64,000 bases of DNA, taken from the NCBI RefSeq assembly GCF_002028425.1, contig NZ_CP020042.1, forward strand, positions 5,307,560-5,371,559. The letters are read 5' to 3'. The position numbers and the translations under genes are program-made. Origin of the DNA: Streptomyces katrae. GTDB lineage: Bacteria > Actinomycetota > Actinomycetes > Streptomycetales > Streptomycetaceae. The notes beneath the pieces were generated by a model. That model was not told where the DNA came from and did no database searches. It worked only from the letters and a program-made list of their open reading frames with translations. Positions 53,716-61,859 of this stretch are shown in pieces; within the stretch, counting starts at the first letter, position 1; each line of letters opens with the position of its first letter.

Positions 53716-55227
53716 GTGGCTACGGACATACGCACGCCCAGCGTGAAAGCGGCGCCCCCGGCATCCGTGGACGAGGCCCAGTGGGGGCGGGTCACCACCC
53801 CGCGCACCCTCCTCTCCCGCGCCCTGTCCGTGCCGCTCGCGCTCGGATTCACCGTGTTCCTGCCGGTGTTCGTCGCCGCACAGTCCGGCGACGGGCAGGA
53901 GGACGCCGCGTTCTGGCTCCAGCTCGTGCTCACCATGTACGCGGGCGCGCGCCTCTCCGCCATGGTGCTGACCAGCCGCCGCAAGCTCCTCCAGGGCTCC
54001 TTCTGGCTGTTCGTCTACATGGCCATGGGCGTGGCCCCGCTCGCCCAGGCCGTCCTCGGCCGCGTCCCGACCCCCGTCGTCGGACCGCGCTCCGACCTCA
54101 CCCTCGCCATCGGCCTGGTCCTCCTCGGCTGCACCGCCTTCGACGTCGGCGTGCTCCTCGCCCGCCACCGCCCTGCCGGGCGCGCGGGCGGCTCCCCGAA
54201 GGAACCCCGGCCCGTCATGGCACACCGGCGCCGGCTCCAGCTCCTGACCGCCATCGCCTTCGTGTGCAGCGCCGCGTTCATCCTCAAGCTGGGCGGGCCC
54301 GCCGTCTTCTTCTCCAGCCGCCAGGAGATCATCGCCGGCATCCAGGACGCGGGTGTCTCCAACGGCGACGGCCAGGCCGGCCAGGCCCTGCTGCGCGGCT
54401 TCGGCACGGTGCCGGCGCTGCTCGCCATGCTGCTGTACACACGCTGGCTGATCACCTCGACGTACGCCCGCCGCAAGGTGTCCGTCATCGTCACCTGGGC
54501 GGCGCTCCTCGCCCTCAACCTCGTCGTCAACAACCCGATCTCGAACCCGCGCTACTGGTTCCTGACGGTCATGTTCGCGATGCTGTTCACCCTCTTCCCG
54601 GTCAGCGCCGCCATGTACCGCGTCGCACTGTCCATGGCCGTGGTCGTCGCCCTCCTCGTCTTCCCCTTCGCGGACCGCTTCCGCTACGACGAGAAGAACT
54701 ACAAGCCCGTCGAGACGACCTCGTTCCTGGAGCCGATGGCGCTCAAGGACTACGACCAGATCGGCATGTTCGCCAACACCATCACCTTCTCCGAATCCGG
54801 CCCCGGCCACTTCTACGGCCGCCAGCTCGCCGGCTCCGTCTTCTTCGCGGTGCCCCGCTCGGTGTGGCCGGGCAAGCCGCGCGACACGGGCGTGATGGTC
54901 GGCCAGTGGATGGGAACGGTCAACACCAACCTCTCCTCCCCGATCTGGGCCGAGCTGTGGCTGGACTTCGGCCCCCTCGGCATGGGCGCCGGCCTGCTGG
55001 CCATCGGCTACGCCGCCGCCCGCGTCGACCGCCGCTACGCGAAGCGCGCCACCCGCCGCTCACCGCCGGGCAGCCTGATCTCGGTGGTGGTGCCGCTCGT
55101 CGCGGGCTACTCGTTCATCCTGCTGCGCGGCCCGCTCCTGCAGGCCTCGGGCCGCGTCGCCATCGCCGCGATGTGCCTGGCCCTGGTGGCGACGTACCGC
55201 ACGGACAGGAACATCACCCTGCGCTGA
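53716..55227 (+). CDS. Wzy-like EPS polymerase (O-antigen ligase/polymerase type)
   Basis: A 503-residue integral membrane protein with about 10-12 helices. A large extracellular loop (about residues 315-395) contains RYDEKNYKPVETTSFLEPMA and FYGRQLAGSVFFAVPRSVWPGKPRDTG; this combination is typical of oligosaccharide repeat-unit polymerases that act after the flippase. GTG 53716 is preceded by GGGGTGGGGG; the long frame upstream reads through the divergent gene and is spurious. A repeated element starts 18 bp after the stop. Confidence 0.82.
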   Translation: MATDIRTPSVKAAPPASVDEAQWGRVTTPRTLLSRALSVPLALGFTVFLPVFVAAQSGDGQEDAAFWLQLVLTMYAGARLSAMVLTSRRKLLQGSFWLFVYMAMGVAPLAQAVLGRVPTPVVGPRSDLTLAIGLVLLGCTAFDVGVLLARHRPAGRAGGSPKEPRPVMAHRRRLQLLTAIAFVCSAAFILKLGGPAVFFSSRQEIIAGIQDAGVSNGDGQAGQALLRGFGTVPALLAMLLYTRWLITSTYARRKVSVIVTWAALLALNLVVNNPISNPRYWFLTVMFAMLFTLFPVSAAMYRVALSMAVVVALLVFPFADRFRYDEKNYKPVETTSFLEPMALKDYDQIGMFANTITFSESGPGHFYGRQLAGSVFFAVPRSVWPGKPRDTGVMVGQWMGTVNTNLSSPIWAELWLDFGPLGMGAGLLAIGYAAARVDRRYAKRATRRSPPGSLISVVVPLVAGYSFILLRGPLLQASGRVAIAAMCLALVATYRTDRNITLR

Positions 55228-55245
55228 GGCCGGGTGGGGGCCCGC

Positions 55246-55669
55246 CATCTCCCCCTCGAGGGGCCGGGCGTTGGACGGCGCCTGCCCACCCACCTCGCGG
55301 CGGGGTCCGGGCGGGGCGGAACCGGATAGCGGCCGGCACCCAGGAGGGTCGGGGTTCCAGCCGGGCGGTCTCAGGGATGGGTTGGGGCTTTCCCGTCAGT
55401 CTCATCGTCCTTCCGCGTCGGGCCGCCCTGTCAAGGGCGCTCCTTCGTCGCGTCGCTTCGCGATCGCCTGCGGCGACCCTTGACAGGGCACCCCGCCGCG
55501 AAATGCCGAAGACTGCCGGGAAACCCCCAAAGGAACGGGACGGAGGTTCATGGGCCATGCGGCCGTATCAGCGACCAGGCGGGGACGCCGGGGGCGGCCT
55601 CGCCGGGCATCCGGGCCGCCAGGATTGCCATCCGGGGCCGCGATCCGCGCCAGATCGCTACGCGCTCCT
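55246..55669 (+). repeat. Left arm of a large inverted repeat
   Basis: About 420 bp that recurs in reverse orientation at 58471-58869. The middle 160 bp (about 55390-55551) differ at only a handful of positions. It includes a stem-loop with perfect 12-bp arms (CCCTGTCAAGGG at 55426-55437, its complement at 55477-55488). The arm starts 18 bp after the polymerase stop. No credible gene lies in it. Confidence 0.85.
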
Positions 55670-55786
55670 CCCGCCTCGGCGGCCAGCGGCCGTCTTGGGC
55701 CGGGATGCTCTCCGGATCGGCTTTTGGTACCGTCGCCAGCCCCAGGCGGCCGTGGACGCCGGATTTCGGCAGCGCGTAGCGATCTG
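55651..55786. repeat. MITE-like unit with perfect 16-bp terminal inverted repeats
   Basis: CAGATCGCTACGCGCT (55651-55666) and its exact reverse complement (55771-55786) bracket 104 bp without coding features. The same 16-mer recurs at 58474-58489 and with two changes at 58371-58386. No target duplication was identified. Confidence 0.65.
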
Positions 55787-55879
55787 ACGCGCCCCCAAGC
55801 CCGGATGCTGCTCAGTTCGTCATTTGGTGCAGGTATCAGCGCCAGGCGGGACGCGGACGCTGAGAGGTCGTTTTCGTCC

Positions 55880-56752
55880 GATGTTTCATCCGGGATGGGG
55901 CGTTTGGTGGTCTTCGCTGGGTCGCGCCACGAGAGGGTGTTCTCGTCGGCGAGGCGGCGGGCCATGAGGTCGGTCATGGCGAGGTTGATCAGGGCTCCGG
56001 AGCGGGTGGGCGGGGTCTCGTAGTCCCGGGCCAGGCGGCGGTGGAGCATGAGCCAGCCGTAGGTCCTCTCGACCGCCCACCGCTTCGGGATCGGAGTGAA
56101 ACCCCTTGATTCGGGCCTGCGGACGGTGATCTCCATGTCGATGCCCAGGGTCGCGGCGTGCTTGACGACGTGCTGGCGGTAGCCGCCGTCTACCCCCACC
56201 TTGCGGACGGTGGGGTGCTCTGCAGCGACCTGGTCCAGGAGCCGGGTGCCGGCGTCCGAGTCCTGCACGCTGGCCGCGGTGACCAGCACGGCCAGCAGGA
56301 GACCGAGCGTGTCGGTAACGATGCTCCGCTCACGTCCGACGATCTTCTTGCCCGCGTCGATACCCTGTCCGGCGGCGTGGACGCTGGTGGAGGTCTTGAC
56401 GCTCTGGGCGTCGATCACACAGGCCGACGGTTCGCCGCCCCGCCCCTCCTTCTCCCGCAGCAGCTGCCTGAGCAGGCCTTGAGCTGGGCGAAGATGCCCT
56501 CGTCGGCCCATTTGGCGAGTAGCCGTAGACCGTGTTCCAGGGCGGGAAGCCGCGCGGGAGGTAGCGCCACTGCACGCCGGTGCGGTCCACGTACAAGATC
56601 GCGTCCATGATGTCCCGCAGGTCGTGCTCGGGCGGCTGGCCGAAGTCCAAGGCCCGACCCCGGCGCTCGAAACGCCAGGCAGCAAGGACCGGCTCTATCA
56701 ACTCCCAACGGACATCGGACAGATCGCTCGGATACGGACGTCGCTTCGCCAT
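55880..56752 (-). pseudogene. IS5-family transposase with two frameshifts
   Basis: The N-terminus starts at ATG 56752 ([20 protein letters not shown], then [19 protein letters not shown]). After VYGY a one-base loss moves the frame to [14 protein letters not shown]; after that a second shift leads into [20 protein letters not shown]. The DDE residues are all present in the last frame: Asp in [11 protein letters not shown], Asp in KVGVDGGYRQH, Glu in RWAVERTYGWLML. No stop is met at the element end, so the original C-terminus is unclear. Two shifts make a programmed frameshift unlikely; I regard it as inactive. Confidence 0.8.
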
Positions 56753-56850
56753 GCTTCCGGCGTACCGCGACAGACCGAGTGCACCCGGGCGCACACCCGC
56801 GACGGTGGAAGCACACGACCGCAAGGCCAGACATCCTGGGATGAGACAGG
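55880..56850 (-). mobile_element. Degenerate IS5-family insertion sequence
   Basis: The transposase remnant is bracketed by similar ends: about 55880-55898 and 56832-56850 (reverse complement) share TGTYTCATCC with the flanking GGATG. These imperfect ends may be the terminal repeats. The element interrupts the repeated module that begins at 55771. Confidence 0.5.
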
Positions 56851-56852
56851 AT

Positions 56853-57086
56853 TAGGCCGTCTTCCATCCCATCGGCCACCTCACATGCGCCAAAGACATC
56901 GACCGCCTCCACGACGTCGCCGGCACCATGATCCGATACCCGGGGAATCAGTACGTACACGACCAGTCCAGGTGAAAACGACCCCTTGGGGCAGAGGCCT
57001 GGCGCCTGGCCGGACGGGCATCGCGCAGCGCAACCCATGGGGCAAGTCCAGGTAAGTGCTTCTGGGCTGGTCAGTAGGCGGTTCGT
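56853..57086. other. Non-coding or decayed stretch next to the IS5 element
   Basis: A 234-bp stretch with no complete gene. On the plus strand a 40-codon open stretch reads VFHPIGHLTCAKDIDRLHDV and ends at TGA near 56975; it could be a gene fragment but I do not recognise it. Two short similar segments, CCAGTCCAGGTGAAA and CAAGTCCAGGTAAGT, are present. Confidence 0.4.
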
Positions 57087-57839
57087 TCACGACCCGTGCC
57101 GGGCAGCGTAGATCACTTCAACGGCTGGACCGCACCCTGCCGGCAGCCCTGCCACCACAAGCCCTACGGCCTCCTCGGCTGTGTCGACGATGCTTATGGG
57201 AAAACTCGGATCATACAGCCTGATGACCCTCCAGATTCCCTCTCCAGCTGGGAAGATGCTGGGAACGTCACTTCCGGGAGTCGAGATCGTGCGGCGACGG
57301 AATTGCAGGGAGCCGTGGGTGACCCTGGGGAACAGTGAGCGCAATTCGGGTGTGGCGTAAGCGGCTTCCACCAACTCCTGGTCAATCAGATCGGGTGACA
57401 TGCGGCGGATCGCCGCCCATTCGTATTCCACACCTCTTCCCTGATCATGCGCCACTGCTTCGGGGGACACCCTCAAAAATTTCCAGCGGAGGGACATATC
57501 GGCGAGCGGGGTTCCTGATTGCCAAGCGTGAGCAATCTCGACGGCAACGTCCAGGGATGCAGTGGAACCGAAAGCCGCGACTCCAATCAGGGGCATCTCA
57601 ATCGCGATCTTTACTTCTCGATGCTCTGGGGCCAGCTCCAGTCGGGCATCTCCAAATTCCGCCTCAACGGCGGCGGCGAAATGAGTTGACAGACCTTCTG
57701 GCGCATGTGCCTCATTGAGGTCGACTAGTGAAAGCCCCAACCGCCCACTCGTCACCCGTAGGGCAGCGACCAGACTCCCGTCCTCAGCTGCCAGTTCCGG
57801 ATACAGACTGGGATCCGGTTTCATCACTCCATCATTCAT
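57087..57839 (-). CDS. DUF6193-like protein
   Basis: A 250-residue soluble protein. The C-terminal part follows the DUF6193 pattern: LVEAAYATPELRSLFPRVTH, SLQFRRRTIS, then the closing TAEEAVGLVVAGLPAGCGPA. Members are labelled natural product biosynthesis proteins in databases without known activity. ATG 57839 has GGAGG eight bases upstream; the longer frame to 57977 is unconserved. The gene and its flanks are clearly lower in GC than the rest of the window, which suggests transfer. It is the only intact gene in the inverted-repeat island. Confidence 0.75.
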   Translation of the reverse strand: MNDGVMKPDPSLYPELAAEDGSLVAALRVTSGRLGLSLVDLNEAHAPEGLSTHFAAAVEAEFGDARLELAPEHREVKIAIEMPLIGVAAFGSTASLDVAVEIAHAWQSGTPLADMSLRWKFLRVSPEAVAHDQGRGVEYEWAAIRRMSPDLIDQELVEAAYATPELRSLFPRVTHGSLQFRRRTISTPGSDVPSIFPAGEGIWRVIRLYDPSFPISIVDTAEEAVGLVVAGLPAGCGPAVEVIYAARHGS

Positions 57840-57989
57840 AACGTCGCCCTCCACCCCGCACAATAAAAATCTCAAACTATACGATCCGATCCCGGTGCGT
57901 GCTAGCCAGCACGCACCGGGATGCATATTTTCAGGAAACCCGAGAATGACGGGCTCGAGACTCCTATGTGAGCCCAATCTTTCAGCCGC

Positions 57990-58220
57990 CTATTGGAATT
58001 CCTTAAACGGGTCGTCGATGCGTGCCTCTTCACCCTTCCAGTAGAACTTGACCGATCCCCAGCTTTGCTCGGAAACCGAACCAGGTGTCAACTTCCTCAT
58101 GATGACGCCCAACTCCCAAGCCGTTTGCTGTCCGTCTGACGCCTGCGTCTGCCAAGGCTTTCCAGCAAGCGGGCGCCCACGAGCCCAGGTGAATTGGAAG
58201 GCTGCCTGCGCATCCGTGAA
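57990..58220 (-). pseudogene. N-terminally truncated small gene
   Basis: On the minus strand 76 codons read through from FTDAQAAFQFTWARGRPLAG to VKFYWKGEEARIDDPFKEFQ and a TAG stop. The composition looks like real protein, but there is no start codon: an in-frame TAG (58223-58221) directly precedes it, itself two codons after an ATG. It is the 3' part of an unrecognised gene, or a gene with a nonsense mutation. Lower GC than the neighbourhood. Confidence 0.55.
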
Positions 58221-58254
58221 CTATTTCATGTTGTTATCGAGAAGATGATCTAAG

Positions 58255-58362
58255 GAGGACGCGATCTTCACCGAGGGATTCGCTGCCGCCTGGTTCGTGC
58301 CCGTGGCGAATCTGTTCCTGCCCCACCGGGTCGCGCGGCAGACCTGGCGTGCCAGCACTGAA
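58255..58362 (+). pseudogene. Fragment of a DUF4328-type membrane protein gene
   Basis: 36 codons on the plus strand read FTEGFAAAWFVPVANLFLPH followed by RVARQTWRAST. The WFVPVANLFLPxxVxxxxWRAS pattern is the core of DUF4328 proteins. Both ends are lost: no start upstream and the sequence changes at the repeated module at 58371. Confidence 0.6.
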
Positions 58363-58370
58363 ATCAGAGG

Positions 58371-58489
58371 AGAGCGTAGCGATTTGATGCGCCCACCGGC
58401 CCCGGATGCCGGATCCGTCGTCCTTCCCTGCGGGCAGCGGCTCCAGGCGGTCGTCGGACGCTGAGAAATGAGGAGCGCGTAGCGATCTG
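58371..58489 (+). repeat. Two head-to-tail copies of the GCGTAGCGATCTG module
   Basis: AGAGCGTAGCGATTTG (58371-58386) and AGCGCGTAGCGATCTG (58474-58489) lie 103 bp apart in the same direction. The text after each resembles that after the copies at 55771 (plus) and 55666 (minus): GCGCCC or CGCG, then CGGATGC, then CAGGCGG or CCTGGTCGCTGA. Confidence 0.65.
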
Positions 58490-58869
58490 TCGCGAATCGC
58501 GGCCCCGATTCACCGGCTCATCGGCCCGGATGCTTGGCGAGGCGGCCCCCGACCTACCCGCCTGGTCGCTGATCCCGCCGCATGTCCTATGAACGTCCGT
58601 CCCGTTCCTTTGGGGGTTTCCCGGCAGTCTTCGGCATTTCGCGGCGGGACGGCCTGTCAAGGGTCGCCGCAGGCGATCGCGAAGCGACGCGACGAAGGAG
58701 CGCCCTTGACAGGGTGGCCCGACGCGGAAGGACGATGAGACTGACGGGAAACCCCCAACCGATCTCTGAGACCGCCGAGTGAAACCCCGACCCTCCTGGG
58801 TGCCGGTCCGCTGTCCCGTTCCGGGCCGGTCAGGCGCCGCCCAGCGCCCGGCCCCTTGAGGGGGAGATG
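58471..58869 (-). repeat. Right arm of the large inverted repeat
   Basis: Reverse-complement partner of 55246-55669, with a gap of about 20 bp in the outer third. It has the same internal stem-loop (58653-58714). The arm ends 9 bp from the flippase stop codon, mirroring the left arm beside the polymerase stop. Confidence 0.85.
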
Positions 58870-58878
58870 GCGGGCCCG

Positions 58879-60102
58879 TCACGCCGCCGTGCCCACCTCC
58901 GCCGGTGCCTCCATGCGTACCCGGCCCACCCGGGTCCACGCCGCCGCCGCCTTTGCCGCCGAGCCCGCCGTCAGGCCCCAGGCGGCGCCCGTTACGCCCC
59001 ACGCCGCGTACCCGCCCAGCAGCAGGGCCACCGACAGCAGGGAGAAGACGACCTGGAGCGACAGCGTGGCCCTCGGGTTCAGCACCCGCAGGGTCAGCAG
59101 TGCGCAGGTTCCCAGGCCCATCACCGCGTACTGGGCGCCCGTCGCCGGGAGCAGGGCGGACGCCGCCGCCCAGGTGTCGCCCAGCAGGTGCCGGCCCAGC
59201 CGGTCCGGCAGGGCGTACAGGACCGCCGCCCAGCCGGCGCCGAGCACCGCGAGGGCGGCGCCCATCAGGGCGGTCAGCCGGACCACGCCCCGTTTGCCGG
59301 ACGCCCGGCCCACGATCGGCGGGCCGAAGGCGTTGGCGGAGTTGAACAGCACGTTCAGCGGCCCGAACAGGGTCGTGGCCCCGCGCAGGGCGCCCACCGC
59401 CAGCGGGGTCGCGAAGGCGCCCAGCCCGAGCACCGCGAGCTGGCTGGAGCCGTTGCCGACGGCGAACTCGACCACGAACCGCTGCCCGAGGTGCCCCCGG
59501 CGCAGGTACGGGCGGACGTCCCCGCGCGCCCCGCGGACGTACGGGCGCAGCAGCCACACCCCCAGCCCCAGCGCGGGCAGCGCGGACACCCCCCACACCA
59601 GCACCAGCCGCGCGGCCGAAGCCCCCTGCGGCTGCACGGCCAGCGCCGCGACCACGCACACCAGCCGCAGCGCGTCGGCGGCCAGCGCCCGCCCGGGCAC
59701 CCGCAGGGTGGAGAAGCAGTACCGCAGCCCGTCCTGGACGAGGACCAGCGGCAGGACGAGTCCCAGCGCGAGGAACGCCCACCCGGCGTCGCCGGGCACG
59801 ACCAGACCCGCCACCGCCAGCACCAGCCCGGCCACCCCCGCCGCCCCGGCCGTGAACAGCACCGACGACCGGCACACCGTCCCCAGCCGGCCGGCCGCCT
59901 CCTTCTCCAGCACCACGGTCTGGCCGACATAGGCCATGTTCAGTCCGAGGAGCACGCTGAAGGTCACGTACACCATCGAGAAGTCGGCGAAGCCGGACGC
60001 CGAGGACAGCCGGGCGGCCAGCACCAGCACCAGGATGTTGGTGGCGCTGGAGGCGGCCTGGTCCAGGACCGAGGCGACCGCGGCGAGGCCCCGACGGCTC
60101 AC
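58879..60102 (-). CDS. Wzx-like polysaccharide flippase
   Basis: A 407-residue integral membrane protein with about 12 helices in the MATE/MOP style (GLAAVASVLDQAASSATNILVLVLAARL at the start; VEFAVGNGSSQLAVLGLGAF in the second half). It would move the lipid-linked repeat unit across the membrane. GTG 60102 overlaps the upstream stop (GTGA). The second part of the EPS assembly operon: GT4, Wzz-like, Wzx. The C-terminal tail is short. Confidence 0.85.
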   Translation of the reverse strand: MSRRGLAAVASVLDQAASSATNILVLVLAARLSSASGFADFSMVYVTFSVLLGLNMAYVGQTVVLEKEAAGRLGTVCRSSVLFTAGAAGVAGLVLAVAGLVVPGDAGWAFLALGLVLPLVLVQDGLRYCFSTLRVPGRALAADALRLVCVVAALAVQPQGASAARLVLVWGVSALPALGLGVWLLRPYVRGARGDVRPYLRRGHLGQRFVVEFAVGNGSSQLAVLGLGAFATPLAVGALRGATTLFGPLNVLFNSANAFGPPIVGRASGKRGVVRLTALMGAALAVLGAGWAAVLYALPDRLGRHLLGDTWAAASALLPATGAQYAVMGLGTCALLTLRVLNPRATLSLQVVFSLLSVALLLGGYAAWGVTGAAWGLTAGSAAKAAAAWTRVGRVRMEAPAEVGTAA

Positions 60103-61859
60103 CTCCGGCCCGTGCGGACCGTGCGCAGGGCGACGGTGTCGCCGCCCTCACCCGGCAGCCGCCCGCCGGTCGCGTCCGGCCCGTGCGCCGGACCGGGCTG
60201 CGCGGAGCCCGGCGCGGGGGCGGCGGAGGCGCCGGGGGAGGTGTCCCGCTTGGACCTCTGGCCCGGCAGCGGGTGGTGCAGCACCGCGCCCAGCACGGTC
60301 CCGCCGGCCCCGCTGATCAGCTCGCGGATCCGGGCCAGGTCGCTGCGGTGCACGGCCCGCGGGTCGCAGACGACCAGGACCCCGTCGACGCGGTCGACGA
60401 GCGCGAGCGCGTCGGCGTACGAGAGCACCGGCGGCGCGAGCACGACGACGGTGGAGTTGGGGGAGTCGGCCTCGGAGATCAGCCGGGTCGCGCGCGGGGA
60501 GGTCAGCGCGCGGGCCACGTTGCGCACCCGGTCGCCCGGGATCAGGTCGAAGGCGCCCGACTCCCCGGCGTCCACCACCAGCTGCCGCCCGTCCGGCCAG
60601 TCGCTCTCCCCGGTTCCGCCGCCGAAACCGTCGCCCAGCAGGCCCGTGCCGGCCGTGCTCCCGGCCCCGCCCGGCAGCCGGCTCCAGCGCGGCCGTCCGC
60701 CCGCGTCCGTCGGCAGCTGGCTGGCCAGTACCGGGGTGCGCAGGTCGGCCTCGATGAGCAGGACGTCCTTGCCGGTCTCGGCGAAGGAGGCGGCCAGGTT
60801 CACGGCCACCGCGGCAGCCGTGACGCTGCTGCCGCGCGGTGCGACGACCAGCAGCCGGCGCCGGTCGGCGAAGCGGGAGTCGTAGGCCAGCCGGAAGGCC
60901 ACCGAGCGGTACTCCTCGGCGAGCCGGGGATCCGCCTCGCCGGCCGCGAGCAGCGGGCCGCCGCCCGTCTTGTCCCGGGGCAGGTAGCCCAGTACGGGCG
61001 CCCGCAGGGCCCGGGCCACGTCCCCCTCGGAGCGCGGCGCGGGGTCGAAGACCAGCCGCACCCAGGCGGCGAGCAGGCCCAGGGCCAGGCCGGTGGCCGC
61101 GCCGAGTGCGAGGGACATGGGGATGCCCGGCCCGTCGGGTGCGCCGGGCGGGGCGGCCGGGCTGGTGATCCGGCCCGGCGTCATGTCCAGGGCCTGGAGC
61201 TTGCTGATGTTGTTGTTGAGGGTGTTGACCTTGCTCTGGAGGTCGGTCTTGGAGCCCAGCGCCGCGTCGCGGGCGGTGCCCGCCGGCATGTTGTTGATCT
61301 GCTTGGCGAGGTCGTCGAGCTGCTTGGCGACGGGGTCGCGCTGGTCCGCGTAGCCCTTGACCATCGTGTCGCGGGTGACGTCGAGGGCTTCCTGCCGCTT
61401 GAGCAGGTAGGCCTGGGCCATGCCGTTCGCCCGCTTGGCGGCCTCCTTGGGGGAGGAGGCGGTGTAGGTGAAGCGGAGCAGCATCGTCTGCGGCGGGTTG
61501 GTCACCTGGAGGCCGGCGCGCAGCGCGGCGACGTCCTTGTCCGCGACCCCGAGCTTCTTCGCCGCCTGCTCGGCTATGGAGCTGGAGAGGGCGACCTGCC
61601 GCTCGGAGCCGATGTTGATGGCCTTGTCGGGTGCCAGGCTCGGGTTGAACGGGTCGTCGGTGGGGGCGCGCAGCACCACGTCCGCGACGGACACGTAGGT
61701 GTCGGCGGTGGAGATGCCGAGGTAGACGCCGCCCAGCAGGCCGATGCCCACGCCGGCGCCGAGCAGCCTGCGGTAGCGGAGCAGCTGCTTGAACTGGTCC
61801 CTGAGGAGGTCCGGTTCGTCCTCGGGCGGGGCCGCTGCCGGGCGGTTCGTCTCGGTCAC
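60099..61859 (-). CDS. Wzz / BY-kinase-like EPS co-polymerase with degenerate P-loop
   Basis: A 586-residue protein. The N-terminal part is a chain-length (Wzz) domain with membrane helices at about 33-52 and 250-272 (the second includes PMSLALGAATGLALGLLAAW) and a coiled region between (QLDDLAKQINNM; TDLQSKVNTLNNNISKLQAL). From about 300 a CpsD-like nucleotide-binding fold follows: LAEEYRSVAFRLAY, then APRGSSVTAAAVAVNLAASF in the Walker A place, which lacks the GKS/T lysine, and VLLIEADLRTP at Walker A'. The C-terminus has no Tyr cluster. So it probably regulates chain length without tyrosine kinase activity. GTG 61859 overlaps the GT4 stop. Confidence 0.82.
   Translation of the reverse strand: MTETNRPAAAPPEDEPDLLRDQFKQLLRYRRLLGAGVGIGLLGGVYLGISTADTYVSVADVVLRAPTDDPFNPSLAPDKAINIGSERQVALSSSIAEQAAKKLGVADKDVAALRAGLQVTNPPQTMLLRFTYTASSPKEAAKRANGMAQAYLLKRQEALDVTRDTMVKGYADQRDPVAKQLDDLAKQINNMPAGTARDAALGSKTDLQSKVNTLNNNISKLQALDMTPGRITSPAAPPGAPDGPGIPMSLALGAATGLALGLLAAWVRLVFDPAPRSEGDVARALRAPVLGYLPRDKTGGGPLLAAGEADPRLAEEYRSVAFRLAYDSRFADRRRLLVVAPRGSSVTAAAVAVNLAASFAETGKDVLLIEADLRTPVLASQLPTDAGGRPRWSRLPGGAGSTAGTGLLGDGFGGGTGESDWPDGRQLVVDAGESGAFDLIPGDRVRNVARALTSPRATRLISEADSPNSTVVVLAPPVLSYADALALVDRVDGVLVVCDPRAVHRSDLARIRELISGAGGTVLGAVLHHPLPGQRSKRDTSPGASAAPAPGSAQPGPAHGPDATGGRLPGEGGDTVALRTVRTGRR

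Noticed and set aside
53086..54810. Long minus-strand frame extending the acetyltransferase into the polymerase gene
   Set aside because: Everything before about 53646 is an antisense reading of the polymerase and has no conserved features.
55880..56752. Programmed frameshifting of the IS5 transposase
   Set aside because: Two separate shifts are needed and no slippery A-run is visible at either, so loss of function is the simpler reading.
58048..58248. 66-aa plus-strand frame in the low-GC stretch
   Set aside because: It is antisense to the headless minus-strand frame, which has the more protein-like composition, and has no ribosome binding site.
58364..60151. 595-aa minus-strand frame across the flippase and the right repeat arm
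   Set aside because: Low-complexity Gly/Arg-rich reading in a different frame from the flippase.
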